Positions 21,668 through 32,323 of a DNA stretch of 64,000 nucleotides are shown here, one piece after another. The stretch comes from Combretum micranthum (taxonomy: Eukaryota; Streptophyta; Magnoliopsida; Myrtales; Combretaceae), in the NCBI GenBank assembly GCA_024138025.1, contig JAMXBD010000398.1:868001-932000 (forward strand). The letters run 5' to 3'. Numbering within the stretch: the stretch's first letter is position 1; each line of letters begins with the position of its first letter. Position numbers and translations under genes: made by a program. Under the pieces are notes generated by a model. That model was not told the origin of the DNA and did no database searches. It worked only from the letters and a program-made list of their open reading frames with translations.

Positions 21668-22376
21668 AATTTCCACCCTATTTAACTTTTGGTTGCCCGA
21701 TTTTAGATGCATTTTCATTTTCACATTTCTCTCTATATATTATTCTGCTCTAACTCAAAAGAAAATGGGCCCATATTACCATTAAAATTGCGAAATTAGT
21801 CTTTACTTTTGGATTAGGTCGAGTATCAACATATGTTGCACCTTAGATTTTGTTGGAATATGTATGCATCGTGGTTGGCTAGATTAATTTGGAACAATAA
21901 CTCAAATATTATATGAACTTTTAATAAATATTTAATTTATTATCTAAACTTTCAATTTGCTAAATTTGATATGTACCATGAACTATTCAATTTATCATTA
22001 ATATTTAAGTCAAATCATGCAACACTGTTTGTACAGTCACAAATCATCCACCTAGTGGATATATGACACGTGGAGAATTAACAAAAAGAAAAACTCACAA
22101 CTTATTGCAAGAAAAAATCAATAAAAGTAGACCAATGTTCAATTATGGTCGGCTGTTTCTTGCTTATCTCACTTTGTGTAAAAATAAACAACAATAAAAC
22201 CTTAGCCTGTACTATTTTGTTAGATAGTTGTTGTATGATATGAAATGATTAGCTTTTAAAAGTGTTCCAAGCTGATTTTGTCCGACACCCTTGAGTTCCT
22301 TGAAATTGCAATCAATTCTACTCCAACTTAAGTATACCTCTAAGGCTAGTGACCTTAGGAAATAAAAGATAGAGCC
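21668..22376. other. non-coding DNA with a possible solitary MULE/MITE end
   Basis: 21890-22080 resembles the MULE arm at 14827 in style (TGAACTTTTAATAAATATT, ending near GACACGTGG) and may be a truncated relative. No matching opposite arm was found before 22376. There is no gene. Confidence 0.35.
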
Positions 22377-24893
22377 TGTAAACCCCTGTTTTCTAAGCCT
22401 TAACCTTAAGCCGGAAAGTCAATCGGAGACCTTAGGTCAACGGATCTTGAGTAAAACCCTACAGTTTAAATCCTGCAAACCTGAGTTTGTAAATCGAGGA
22501 GTCGAAAAATAATTAAAGTGTTTAGAATAGTCCGTAATAATATTTGAATTATTAAAAATATCAAATTGGTTTATTTTCGGCTTATTTCGAACCCGTTTGG
22601 ATACTGCTTTGGAAAGCGTGTCCTGGGGCTCGGAAAATTAAAAATATATCTTTAATATTTTTAGACTCGTATTTTTATAAGGATTTCAAAAATATCAAGT
22701 TTATAATTTTTCAGATTTTAAAAATATCAGTTATAGCTCATATAGGCTTTTTTACTCTTACCGATAACTTAATTGTTAAATTTCTAAAAATAATTTAATT
22801 GATTATTTTATTTAAATCATAAAAATTCTTCCACTTAAATAAAAATATTTTTCTTAATTTATTTTATATATTTTCTTATTCAAAAAGCCACTTTATCAAC
22901 CAATATCTCAAGTATACATCTGTTATCATTACTACATATTATTATGTCTTCTTTTGCTTTTTCTTACACTCCTTTTCCCCAAAAATGGCAGCTGACCATT
23001 CCCCATAAATTACCCACTTTTCATTATTTTTAATTATTTATTTGATATTTTAAAGTCTATTTTAGTTAGATATGGAAGCAATTTGTTACACTTTTAAAAA
23101 TGCAAGTTAAAATCAAACTACACACACTCCTACACCACATGCAATTCACGCCAACCCCCTCCTCCTTGCAGCTGTTGGTTTTATTTTTTTTATCAATTAT
23201 TTAACACACTTTCCATTCTATTTAAACATCTCATTCCCTCCCTCTTTCATCTTTACAAACCCTATATTTTTCCTCTCTCTTTTTCCCTTTCTTTTCTCTT
23301 CTTCCTTGCCTTGTCTTCTTAAGAACAAGCTGCCACCATTTTTATTTCTTGCTCCCACATACTTTTCTTGCAAATATTCAAGGTAATCATCCTCTTTTAG
23401 CTCTCATAAGATGTTATAGGATGATATTATGGATGTTTCATGCATCAAAGGACATTCCACAAGCTTAAAAGGCTATGGATGATGATGCCAAGAAGTGAAA
23501 CACTCCTCTAGATGATGATCTCTTTTGTTCTTAGTATTTTTGTTATATGGAAGGCTTGTTTATCTTCTTGTTTATGTGATAACTTGTAGATCTAGAGTTT
23601 TACAAAGCTTTAGTTATGTTTATGTGTAGATCTAGAAGTTTAAGGCCCACTACTAAGTTTTTCTTATGTTTTCATGGTTGTATTTTAAGTAGATCTTCGG
23701 TGCAAGTTGGAATGAAAAAGTGAAATTCGTAACTTGTCAAGGCACCATGTTAAAAACCCCCTTCCAAGCCTTAAAATGGAAGTTTTTGTTAAGAAAATAA
23801 AGGTTTGATGGATGTATATCATCAAGACTTCATCTTACAAGAATCAAAGTTGATTTTCAAAATTTATTTTCAAAAACAAAAATTGCATTTTCGGATCAAG
23901 GCAAGAACCTAAAATAAAAACATATTTTCCAACTCAAAAATGAAGATTTTATTCAAGAAATGAAGGGTTCTTGAGATATAATATGTAATGGGTTGTTTTT
24001 CATGATTTTTGATGAATTTTCTCAAGAGATATGTCCAAAATAAATTTATGAAAATTCGGATCTAGACTAAGACCCATTTTTGGAACCCATCATTCAACTT
24101 TAAAATGAAGATTTAGACAAAAATATAAGGGCCTCTTGGTATAAATATCTTAAGGAATGAATTTTCATAAGTTTAAATGAGTTTTCCTAAAATGTATTGC
24201 TTAAATCAAGTGTTTTGTAAAAGACAAAATTTAGATCTTGTCTTCATTGTAAACTTCAAAGAGGAAATTCGTAATTATGGGGAGACCAATTTTTAAAACC
24301 TTCTTTTAGATCTCAAAACAAGTATTTTATATTGAAAATGGAATTCTTTGATGATATATAATATAGGAAAATTATTTTCATTGAACTAAGTAAGTTTTAG
24401 TAAATGAATTACTCAAAACAAGACAATGAGTTTCAACTTGTAAATTTTGGTTTTATGAAAATGGATTCTTAGAAGTTTCATTTGAACTTTATGTTTGGGA
24501 TTAGATAAGTGTGAAATCTCTTAATTTTGTTTTGAGAATCTCCTTGCAAGTTTAGGACGAAAATAAGTTGGTCTAAGTAGTTAAATAGAGTAGATATAGC
24601 AAATTTTTCACAAAGGCTCAAATCTTGGAATTTTCGCAACCCTACTGTACAGTATGTTTCCGACCCTTAAATGACCTTAAATGTTTGAATTAACTTTAGA
24701 AATAGATAGCTCTTTCGAAGTAGGTAAAAATCGGTATATTATAAGCTTAATTCCGAGTTAAAATGAGTTAGATATGACCTTTTTAAGTTAAGGATTCAAC
24801 TTAGGCGGAAATTGACGAACTTAGTAAATAAAATTGTTAAGTTTAATAGAACTTCATAAGAGATACTCATTGAGGGTATTATTAGTCGATAGG
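22377..24893 (+). mobile_element. family A LTR, truncated at its 3' side
   Basis: Opens TGTAAACCCC and aligns along its length with the copy at 40428-44117 (shared GGCAGCTGACCAT, the leader, and the TTCGAAGTAG / CGAGTTAAAATGAGTTAGATATGACC block at 24713-24778). Homology stops at 24893, where another LTR-type sequence begins, just before the exon-like block. The family A sequence does not resume in the next 1.3 kb, so the 3' third is deleted rather than only interrupted. Confidence 0.8.
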
Positions 24894-25432
24894 TGCCACG
24901 ACTAACAAAAATCAAACTGGTTTGTGAATGGAATCACAAATCGATATAACTCACGATTTGTAAAAACTCTCACGAATTGCTAAAGGAATATAAAAATTCA
25001 ATCAGCAAGAAGAATAAAGAAAATTATAATTCTCAATATTCATAACATGTATTGACAATCCTGTCAATTACAAGAGATAACTCTCTCACACGAACTCACC
25101 AAAATAGAAATCCACTAAAACCTCTCTAATTCTCATAACCAAGGCTTAATATATAGTCTTTTACATACAAAGAAATTAAAGATATGTAACTGACAAAAAT
25201 AAATACCTGACTGTAACTGACAAAGAAATTAAAGACATATAACTGACAAAGAAATTAAAGACATGTAACTGACAAAAATAAGTAACTGACTGTAACTGAC
25301 AAAGAAATTAAAAATGACAATTAACTGATAAATTGGCCTTGATGCGTTTACATCATTCTCCCCTTCTTGGAAAAGATTCGACCTCGAATCTTGGCATTCA
25401 ATTGATAAATTGGCCTTGATGCGTTCACATCA
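24894..25432 (-). repeat. LTR fragment of another retrotransposon, with polypurine tract
   Basis: On the minus strand a purine tract (AAGAAGGGGAGAA, 25356-25368) is followed by TGATGTAAACGC, a typical gypsy 3' LTR opening, and the unit runs to GTCGTGGCA at 24894, about 462 bp. The interior contains a tandem of ACTGACAAAGAAATTAAAGA-like units (25190-25315). The LTR-edge segment GATAAATTGGCCTTGATGCG occurs twice, at 25327-25346 and 25404-25423, separated by the polypurine/internal stretch. The arrangement looks like a rearranged solo end rather than a full element. Confidence 0.6.
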
Positions 25433-26184
25433 CGTTTATGGAGAAATGGGATCGAAAATAGTAGTGGTAGAATTTTTTTTTACTCCTAGTTTTCGAACAA
25501 GCCAATGGTCGAAACACACAAGCTTTGCTTGTGATGTACGTCGCTTTTCAAGCAAATTCGATTGTTTTTGGCTATCAAAATCACATTTTTCTATTTTAGG
25601 AAAGATTTTATATTTTTTTAACCTTGTAATAGAAAACTTTGCTTTTACTGTTGTTTATAACATTTGTTCTGTCTTTTCATTTATCTTATGTTCATGAGAC
25701 TTTTAGGAAATTGCCCTTTTTGGCAATTTTTAGATTTTTATATTTATCATACTCCTTAAGACAGAAAAACATTTTTTTTACTAGATAATATTATAATTCA
25801 GAGCAACATATATTGCACTTTCTTCCAAAATTTGATTTTTCCTTGCAAATTTTCAAATTTTGATGTCTATATCGTTTAGGTACTCGTAGAATAAACATAC
25901 ATATGAAAGATCACTTTTCTAGTATTCATGAGCGAATTAATGGAATTTGATATGATCCCTTTAATTTGTATGGTTCTGTTGCATCAATAAGGATATGTAA
26001 TATTATGATAGAGTAAGAGTGGAGAGAGTAAACCCTTCTTTCCTTCATGCAAGTACTTTTTCTCCTTTTAGGAAAGTGTATCTGCTCAAAAAAGGAAGTT
26101 GCCCCTTGTTTATTCTAGAAGTACCATCATAAGTTTTGGGCGAGTATGATATGATTATTTTGAAATCTTTCTAGAAGCATGCTC
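25433..26184. other. unassigned AT-rich DNA
   Basis: No recognisable gene. An open frame runs over 25410-25697 but is hydrophobic low-complexity sequence that starts within the LTR fragment, so I do not call it. The segment AAATTGCCCTTTTTGGCAATTTTTAG near 25709 is a short perfect-looking foldback. Confidence 0.45.
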
Positions 26185-28838
26185 TATCATACCCCGAGGG
26201 TACTTTTGACGTAATAGTCCATTGTACTCAATATTGAAGCCTAAGAATAACTACTCTAGTTACACAAAGGTTTTCATATTATGCATAAGACATACTTTAC
26301 AACAAAGGGGATGCCGAAGGAGTAGTGAAATTCAAGAAGATGACATATAAAATTTGCAAGCAAGAGAACTAAGTATAGATGGACTTAAACTTTCATAGGT
26401 TATGATATCTTAGGGGCATACTCTCATTAAATCCTCAAATACATCAATTTATTAGATTCATCCATAAAGTCTCATAAAATAACAAAGTCTAAATAAAGAG
26501 ATTCTAAAAGAAGACCTGTAACCCCGGGAATTCTCGGTAGCTAGAAAACCCCAGGAGTTGGAGACGAACCCTAATCCGATCGGATTGAGTTTAGTGAATG
26601 GAGCCTAGGAACCCCAAATCCGGCTTTCCATCGGTTTCTTAGTAAAATAAATATTTTGGAGTAAATGAATTTGAATTGTTGTCCCAAAGTACATTTCAAA
26701 CCTTTGAAAGTTTTAAATTCGGGAATTTTTCAATTCCGGGCCCTCCCGAGCCCAATTACAGAAAAGCGTGCCCCGGGCCACGGATTCAGAAAAATATTCC
26801 GGAATATTCATTAGAACCGTAATTTTATAAGGATTCCAAAAATATCAATTTCATAATTTTCCGAGCTATAAAGATTACAGTTATAGCTTTTCCCGTGTTT
26901 TCGGAACAACCGGTAAAGTAGATGTCTTGTCTACTATTCACAAGTACAACCTACACTACACACTACCCATACCCTATTCTTACATCCTTACAACTACTCA
27001 TTTCAATTTTCTTTTCCAAGAAATTTTGTCTTTTAAATAATTATTACATTTATTACATTTATTTCATTTTCATTTACTAAATTACAAAAGTTAAATTTTT
27101 CAAACACACACACACACACACAAAGGAGGCCGGCGCCCCTCCCTCTTGTTTCCCTCTCAATTGTATTATTTTTACTTCATTTTTATTAACTAAACCCTAA
27201 TCTATTGATATATACTAAATTTCTCTCTCTCTCTTCATTTTCTTTCATTTTAACTTTGAAAAATAGCAAAACCTCTCTTCTTCCTCCTCTCAAGTGCCGA
27301 GCACTTCCCTCCCCCCTCCCTTGCCATTTCAACTTTGTTTCCTTCTTCTTCCTCTTCAAGACCTCTTTGGTATGTATATTTAGGCCTTGTACATCCTAAA
27401 TCTTGTTATGGCAAGATCATTCTTGTGTGTTTTCTCCTCTAAATCCCAATGAGCATGAGCAAGGGACATGAAAACACAACTACAAGAATCTCAAGCCATC
27501 TCAAGAAGTGGATCTAGCCTTTAAATGAGTTTTGTTTGAAATAGCAACTTGTTCATGCATATAAAGTAGTGATTTTGTGTTTATATTGTTGTTCATGCCA
27601 TGAGATCCATGTTATATACATCATATGTAGTAGATCTAAGGTTTAGACATTCACCACTTTATGTACATGCATGATCATAGGTTCATTTTTGTTTATGTGC
27701 TTTTATTGATCATAAAAATGAGGTCTTGTTCATGTATAGAGATGCTAGATAGTATATTCCACATATAGATGGCAAGAACATTGAAAAAGGAAGGACTTTG
27801 TTAGATATGAAAAGTTGAAAATTCGGATGAAATGGAAACCCTACCCTAAAGACCTCCAAAATCAATTTTAAACTTATATTTCATAAGAAAAATGAAGGGT
27901 ATGTGTAATAGATATGTTGAAGGAATTATTTTCATAAGTTTAGATGAGTTTAGGCATAATAAAAATAAGGAAAACAAGAGGTGAAGTTAGGTGAAAAGTG
28001 TTGACTTTAATGTGTAGTCAAATTCGTAACTTTGTGAATGCCTATATAAACACTTAGTATTTAAGTCTAAAATGGATATTTTATAAGCTAAATGAAGTCC
28101 TTAGATAATGTATACATTGAAGCCCCAATTTTTAATACATTAGACTAGATTTCCCTTAAGAAAAATGTAAGAAAAGAAAATTTGGAAAATTCGGATTTTT
28201 ATAACTAGCTTATTTGAAAACATGTTTACCAAATGAAAAATGTGAATTTTTGTGCATGAATGGAGGCCATGACTATTATAGACTTTGAGAACCTAATTTT
28301 AGTTAAATAATAAGTAGATTACAAGATTAAAAACCAAAGAAACCCTAAGGAGTATAATGTGGGAGAATAACTTCTTAGAATTAGCCTTTATGAAACTTTC
28401 CCCAACACTTAGGAGTTCCTAAAAGTTTATTACTACAAAAATCATCATGACCATGCACAAGTTGAGTTCATTACATGGCATACACATTAGTAGTTCATTC
28501 CTAAATCATTCATGCATGAATCACTAACTAGGAACATTTCTTATCAAAAGCAAAGCACATTTTCAAAGTTGGATCAATTGCGGGACAGAACTGATCCCAC
28601 TGTTCCGTGACCTTATTATTTTCAAAACTTGGATTTAATACTTGAATTAGATAGATCTTTCGAAGTAGATGAAGATCGATATAAAGTTTGCGAAATTCCG
28701 AGTTAAAATGACCAAGTTATGGCCGTTTTAAGTCGGAACTTCCAAATATAGCGAGAAATCCGAATTCAACTAGTCTAGATGTATAGTTTGATTTAATTAC
28801 ATGGTGAGAATCTCATAGGGATTATTCTTGATTGGTAG

Positions 28839-28908
28839 GTGATTCCGAGCAGGACGACTCTCTACCACCCGATTATTACTATTAAGGAGTTTGGTGACCC
28901 ATGGCCGA
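28839..28908 (+). other. conserved exon-like block in family A LTR
   Basis: It is preceded by TTGGTAG and followed by the donor-like GTGAGT. The unspliced phase starting at the GGT codon at 28838 reads GDSEQDDSLPPDYYY and then TAA. The equivalent blocks in the other copies are 11611-11680 (minus), 34813-34885, 38821-38891, 42946-43012, 44433-44499 (minus), 49006-49072 and 63770-63839. Lengths are 67-73 nt, mostly differing by multiples of three. Coding or splicing role is inferred only. Confidence 0.5.
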
Positions 28909-29224
28909 GTGAGTTACTTCCACTCTCAATTAATGCTTGTGAATGTAATGTAGTGGCACTAGTGATGTAGGCAAAGATAAAAGGAATTGTACAAGCATGA
29001 TGGGGTATGTGGGAATTATTTATGTTGAATTGTTGATATGTGAAATGGAACTTAAGGCATATCGAAACCGGGTGTTAAGATATTGATTGTTTATTAGAAT
29101 CTATATGAATGTCTGCATACTTGTTGGTCACTAAAAGAATCGAATTAATGACTATTCGACTCCGACTATAAACTGAGTTCATTCATGTCACATGGGGTTG
29201 GAGCATTTGCATTGGTTGGTTTTT

Positions 29225-29300
29225 CGTGACCCATAAAACGAATGTGAGGTTAATCGTGATCCATAAAACGAATGTGAGGTTAATCGTGATCCATAAAACG
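29225..29300. repeat. minisatellite inside family A LTR (30-bp units, 2.5 copies)
   Basis: The unit begins CGTGAYCCATAAAACG and continues AATGTGAGGTTAAT; units start at 29225, 29255 and 29285. Confidence 0.9.
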
Positions 29301-29368
29301 AGCTTTTAATCAGTTGACCGTGAGCTTAAACGGCGTCGTACCGCAGGATTCGTTAATCTGCTAACCCG

Positions 29369-29418
29369 GGATGGAGGGCGCAAGTCCATCCACATATGAT
29401 TTCCGGTTGGTCATATGT
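29369..29418 (+). other. paired hairpins conserved in family A LTRs
   Basis: Hairpin 1: GGATGG (29369-29374) pairs with CCATCC (29386-29391). Hairpin 2: ACATATGA (29392-29399) pairs with TCATATGT (29411-29418) around an 11-nt loop. Equivalents in other copies: 11094-11143, 30178-30204 (hairpin 2 only), 35342-35393, 39344-39395, 40165-40211, 43513-43562 and 49595-49641. Stem bases differ between copies while pairing is mostly kept. Confidence 0.75.
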
Positions 29419-32323
29419 TTGTTGATCATTGTATGGTGCATACACTTGCTTGAATAATCACTTGCTTGAATGATTGTATCTAATTGCGTTATGGAAGTAT
29501 TACTCACTAAGCTAGTTAGCTTACGCCCCGATAGTGTTTATCTTTTGCAGCATGAGTTTATATGGCTTAGGCCAAGGCAAGCCACAGCGCAGGTACCGGA
29601 GATAGGAGTTTCCCATAGAAGTTTGATTCATTTCTTTTGTATAGACTTCCATTGGAAACTAAGGACTCTGGATGACTGTAATAGACTGTTATTCTTTTGC
29701 GGGGGAATGCCCCTTAGATTTTGTAAACCTTAAAATTTATGCGTTTTGATTTATTATCTATGGCTAATGAATGCCTTGTTAAACTGTTAAACTCCATTTG
29801 TTGAAGTATTCTATTGTCGTAAGGAACGCTTTACATCTACTTAAGACTCCGAAGGCCCCGGTAGGGAACTCGAGAGTCTTACTTAGTATGTGGCGGGCTG
29901 TTACGTTTAGGATACCCTACGGGGCGTGACAAACCACATCATGTTCTCTCATACATCCATCATACGCTCCGAGTATCTACTAGCATTTATCTTTGCCATT
30001 CTATTTCTCAGGTGCTATTACAAGTAAACATATTTTAATAAAATCTATAGGGATGTAAGCTTTTCACGCTTAGTGAGATAATCCCTTCATTTATACCATA
30101 TAACCATAACCAAACAAGTTTATTAATTTCAAGCATATGCTACGCATGCTATGCAAGCGACACATGATACAAGCAAGTATATGTGGATATCCACAAATCA
30201 TATATAGAACAAATTTACGCCCTTCGTATCATGAGTGAGGGAATTAGATTTGAAGGTCTTTGCAATCTTCATTACTATTTCTCGAGCACTCTCTCATAGC
30301 GATCAACTGGTGCGGATCATCATTAAGGCTGTAATCCTCATACAGCTTAGTTCTTTTACAAATAAGTTGAGCCACCTTAGCCCTTTCAATTCCTCATGCA
30401 AGGACAATATGTGATTCGATGGATACAATGCATTCCCATTTCATTTATATCAAAGCCAAATATAATTAAATCTTGCTTAAAGGCGATCAAATAAGAATAC
30501 ATACATAATCAACATGTAATATTAATGATGTACTTAAATAACCATTCATCAGTTTCGATATACTTAGCATCCCTTGTCACACATTCATAGAAGCATATGC
30601 ACATATACCAATAACCCTGTACATATTTATTTTGTCTTACACTTACAAATTTAGTGCAAATATCTACAAGCACAAGCAAGATAACAAATCATAAGGAAAA
30701 ACTCACTCATTTATACAATAGTTCCTAGTCAAAATATTTTTCAACAAGAGAGTCCCATAATCCTCATAACCTCAATAAAGAAATACCTAAAATGAGTATT
30801 TCATACTAACTTTACTAAATTTTCTAACTCTTTGAGTCCTATTTTCGATATAATTTCCAATTACCTAGTTTAAACCTTAAAATGGTCATAACAAACTCAT
30901 TTTAACTTTGATGTTCACATATAAGTAGTTGATTTCTACCTATTTCGAACGTTTTATCCATTTCGAAGGTTATTTGGTTCATATGATTCCATTTAAAGCT
31001 CGGAACAGAATGATCAGATTATGTCCACATCGTGACTCAACTCTATTTTGATTTTTTTTCAATTTGCCCTACGTATATACTCTCTAGGCTAAGTATTATT
31101 TCCTTAAACATAATTAAAACATAATAACAATTCATAATAACACATAATCCTAGTGATGATGCTCAAAATATTTTTCTATTAAAATTGCTTTGTAAAGAAA
31201 TTGGAAACTTAGATTCATGGAAAATAAACCTTGAAAATTGGTTATAAATTTTTTTTTCTTAAGATTTTACAAATGAGTGATTCAAACTTGAAAATAGGGT
31301 CTATAATTTGTTTGACTTCTTTTAAGAATTTTGGCCTACATATGTACTTTGTAAGAAAATTTTATTTTATAGTTTATTTTCAAAGCATTGAACCTTATGT
31401 GATCATAACAAAAAAAAATTTCAAGTTTGTAATTTTCTCAAATATGTTTCCTATCTCTTGGCATTTTTAGGAAATTAGGTGTAAGGTTTGTTTCTTGATT
31501 TTACCATTTGTTAACATTAAAATCATGTTGATTTGAGAAAGAAAAATCAAAGTTTAACATTTCCTTTTTTAACTTACAAGTTTGCGGCATTTTGAAGAAA
31601 AATAGGCAACGGTTTTGTTTCCAAATTTTTCTCTTGACAAGGGGTTTCCTAAGTATTAAAAATGAGTTTTAGAAAATATTTTGCACAACAAAGAATTATT
31701 AATATGTAGAAGTTCATAACTTTATGATTCTCCCATATTATGCTAGGCTCTCTAATTTAGTTAGTGATCCTAATGAGAATCTTAAGATTATCATCTTTTT
31801 CTTACTTTTAAACTTAGAGACTTCTAGCAGTCCTTGCATTTTAGGTTCAAAATCATTTTGGCATTATAAAAACATCACTGTGAGCATTTCATATACATAA
31901 ACACAAAAATTAAACTTATGAATATCAAAATATTAAAAAGAACATAAAGCAAAATATTAATAAGAAAATAAGAACATAAAGACAACAACATAAAAGATGG
32001 GAGTCTTAGATTTTATTCAAGGCCTCTCAAGACTTGAAGTGGATGCCAAGAAAATAAATAAAATGAAACAAGATGAAATAAAATAAGATGAGAGTCTTAG
32101 AATTAGACAAGGCTCATCGAGACTTGAAATAATCTAGTCTTCTTCAGACTTGAGTATGGACAAGTCCAGGACTAGAAATCGACTAGTCTTATTATGACTT
32201 GAAACGGACAAGTCTTGAATAAAATAAATTACATGGAAATAAATTGCTTCAAATGTAAACAACATGAAACAAATAAAATGTTAGATTAATGAATAATATG
32301 CTATAAAAATAATATGTATATAT

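Larger units (their letters stand above)
26517..29931 (+). mobile_element. complete family A solo LTR (3415 bp)
   Basis: Opens TGTAACCCCGGG and closes ACGGGGCGTGACA. The left flank is AGACC (26512-26516); the right flank AACC fits the same duplication after loss of one base. No gag-pol is present. Landmarks: AC microsatellite 27105-27121, CT-rich leader near 27220-27360, the conserved TTCGAAGTAG / GAGTTAAAATGACCAAG block (28657-28720), the exon-like block 28839-28908, GTGAGT donor 28909-28914, a 30-bp minisatellite 29225-29300, hairpins 29369-29418, and an acceptor-like TTTTGCAG ending at 29550. Confidence 0.88.
26185..32323 (-). mobile_element. family A LTR, reverse, split by a forward copy and cut by another
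   Basis: Two pieces belong together: 26185-26516 (a decayed TATCATACCCCGAGGGTAC terminus, then family A 3' sequence read backwards) and 29932-32323 (AAGCTTTTCACGCTTAGTGAG, a hairpin at 30178-30204, and the leader). Between them sits the complete forward copy 26517-29931. At 32323 the unit is interrupted by the next forward copy, and its remaining 5' end is not in the window. Confidence 0.75.

Noticed and set aside
25410..25697. 95-codon open frame after the LTR fragment
   Set aside because: Starts inside the LTR edge repeat and becomes hydrophobic low-complexity sequence; no recognisable domain.
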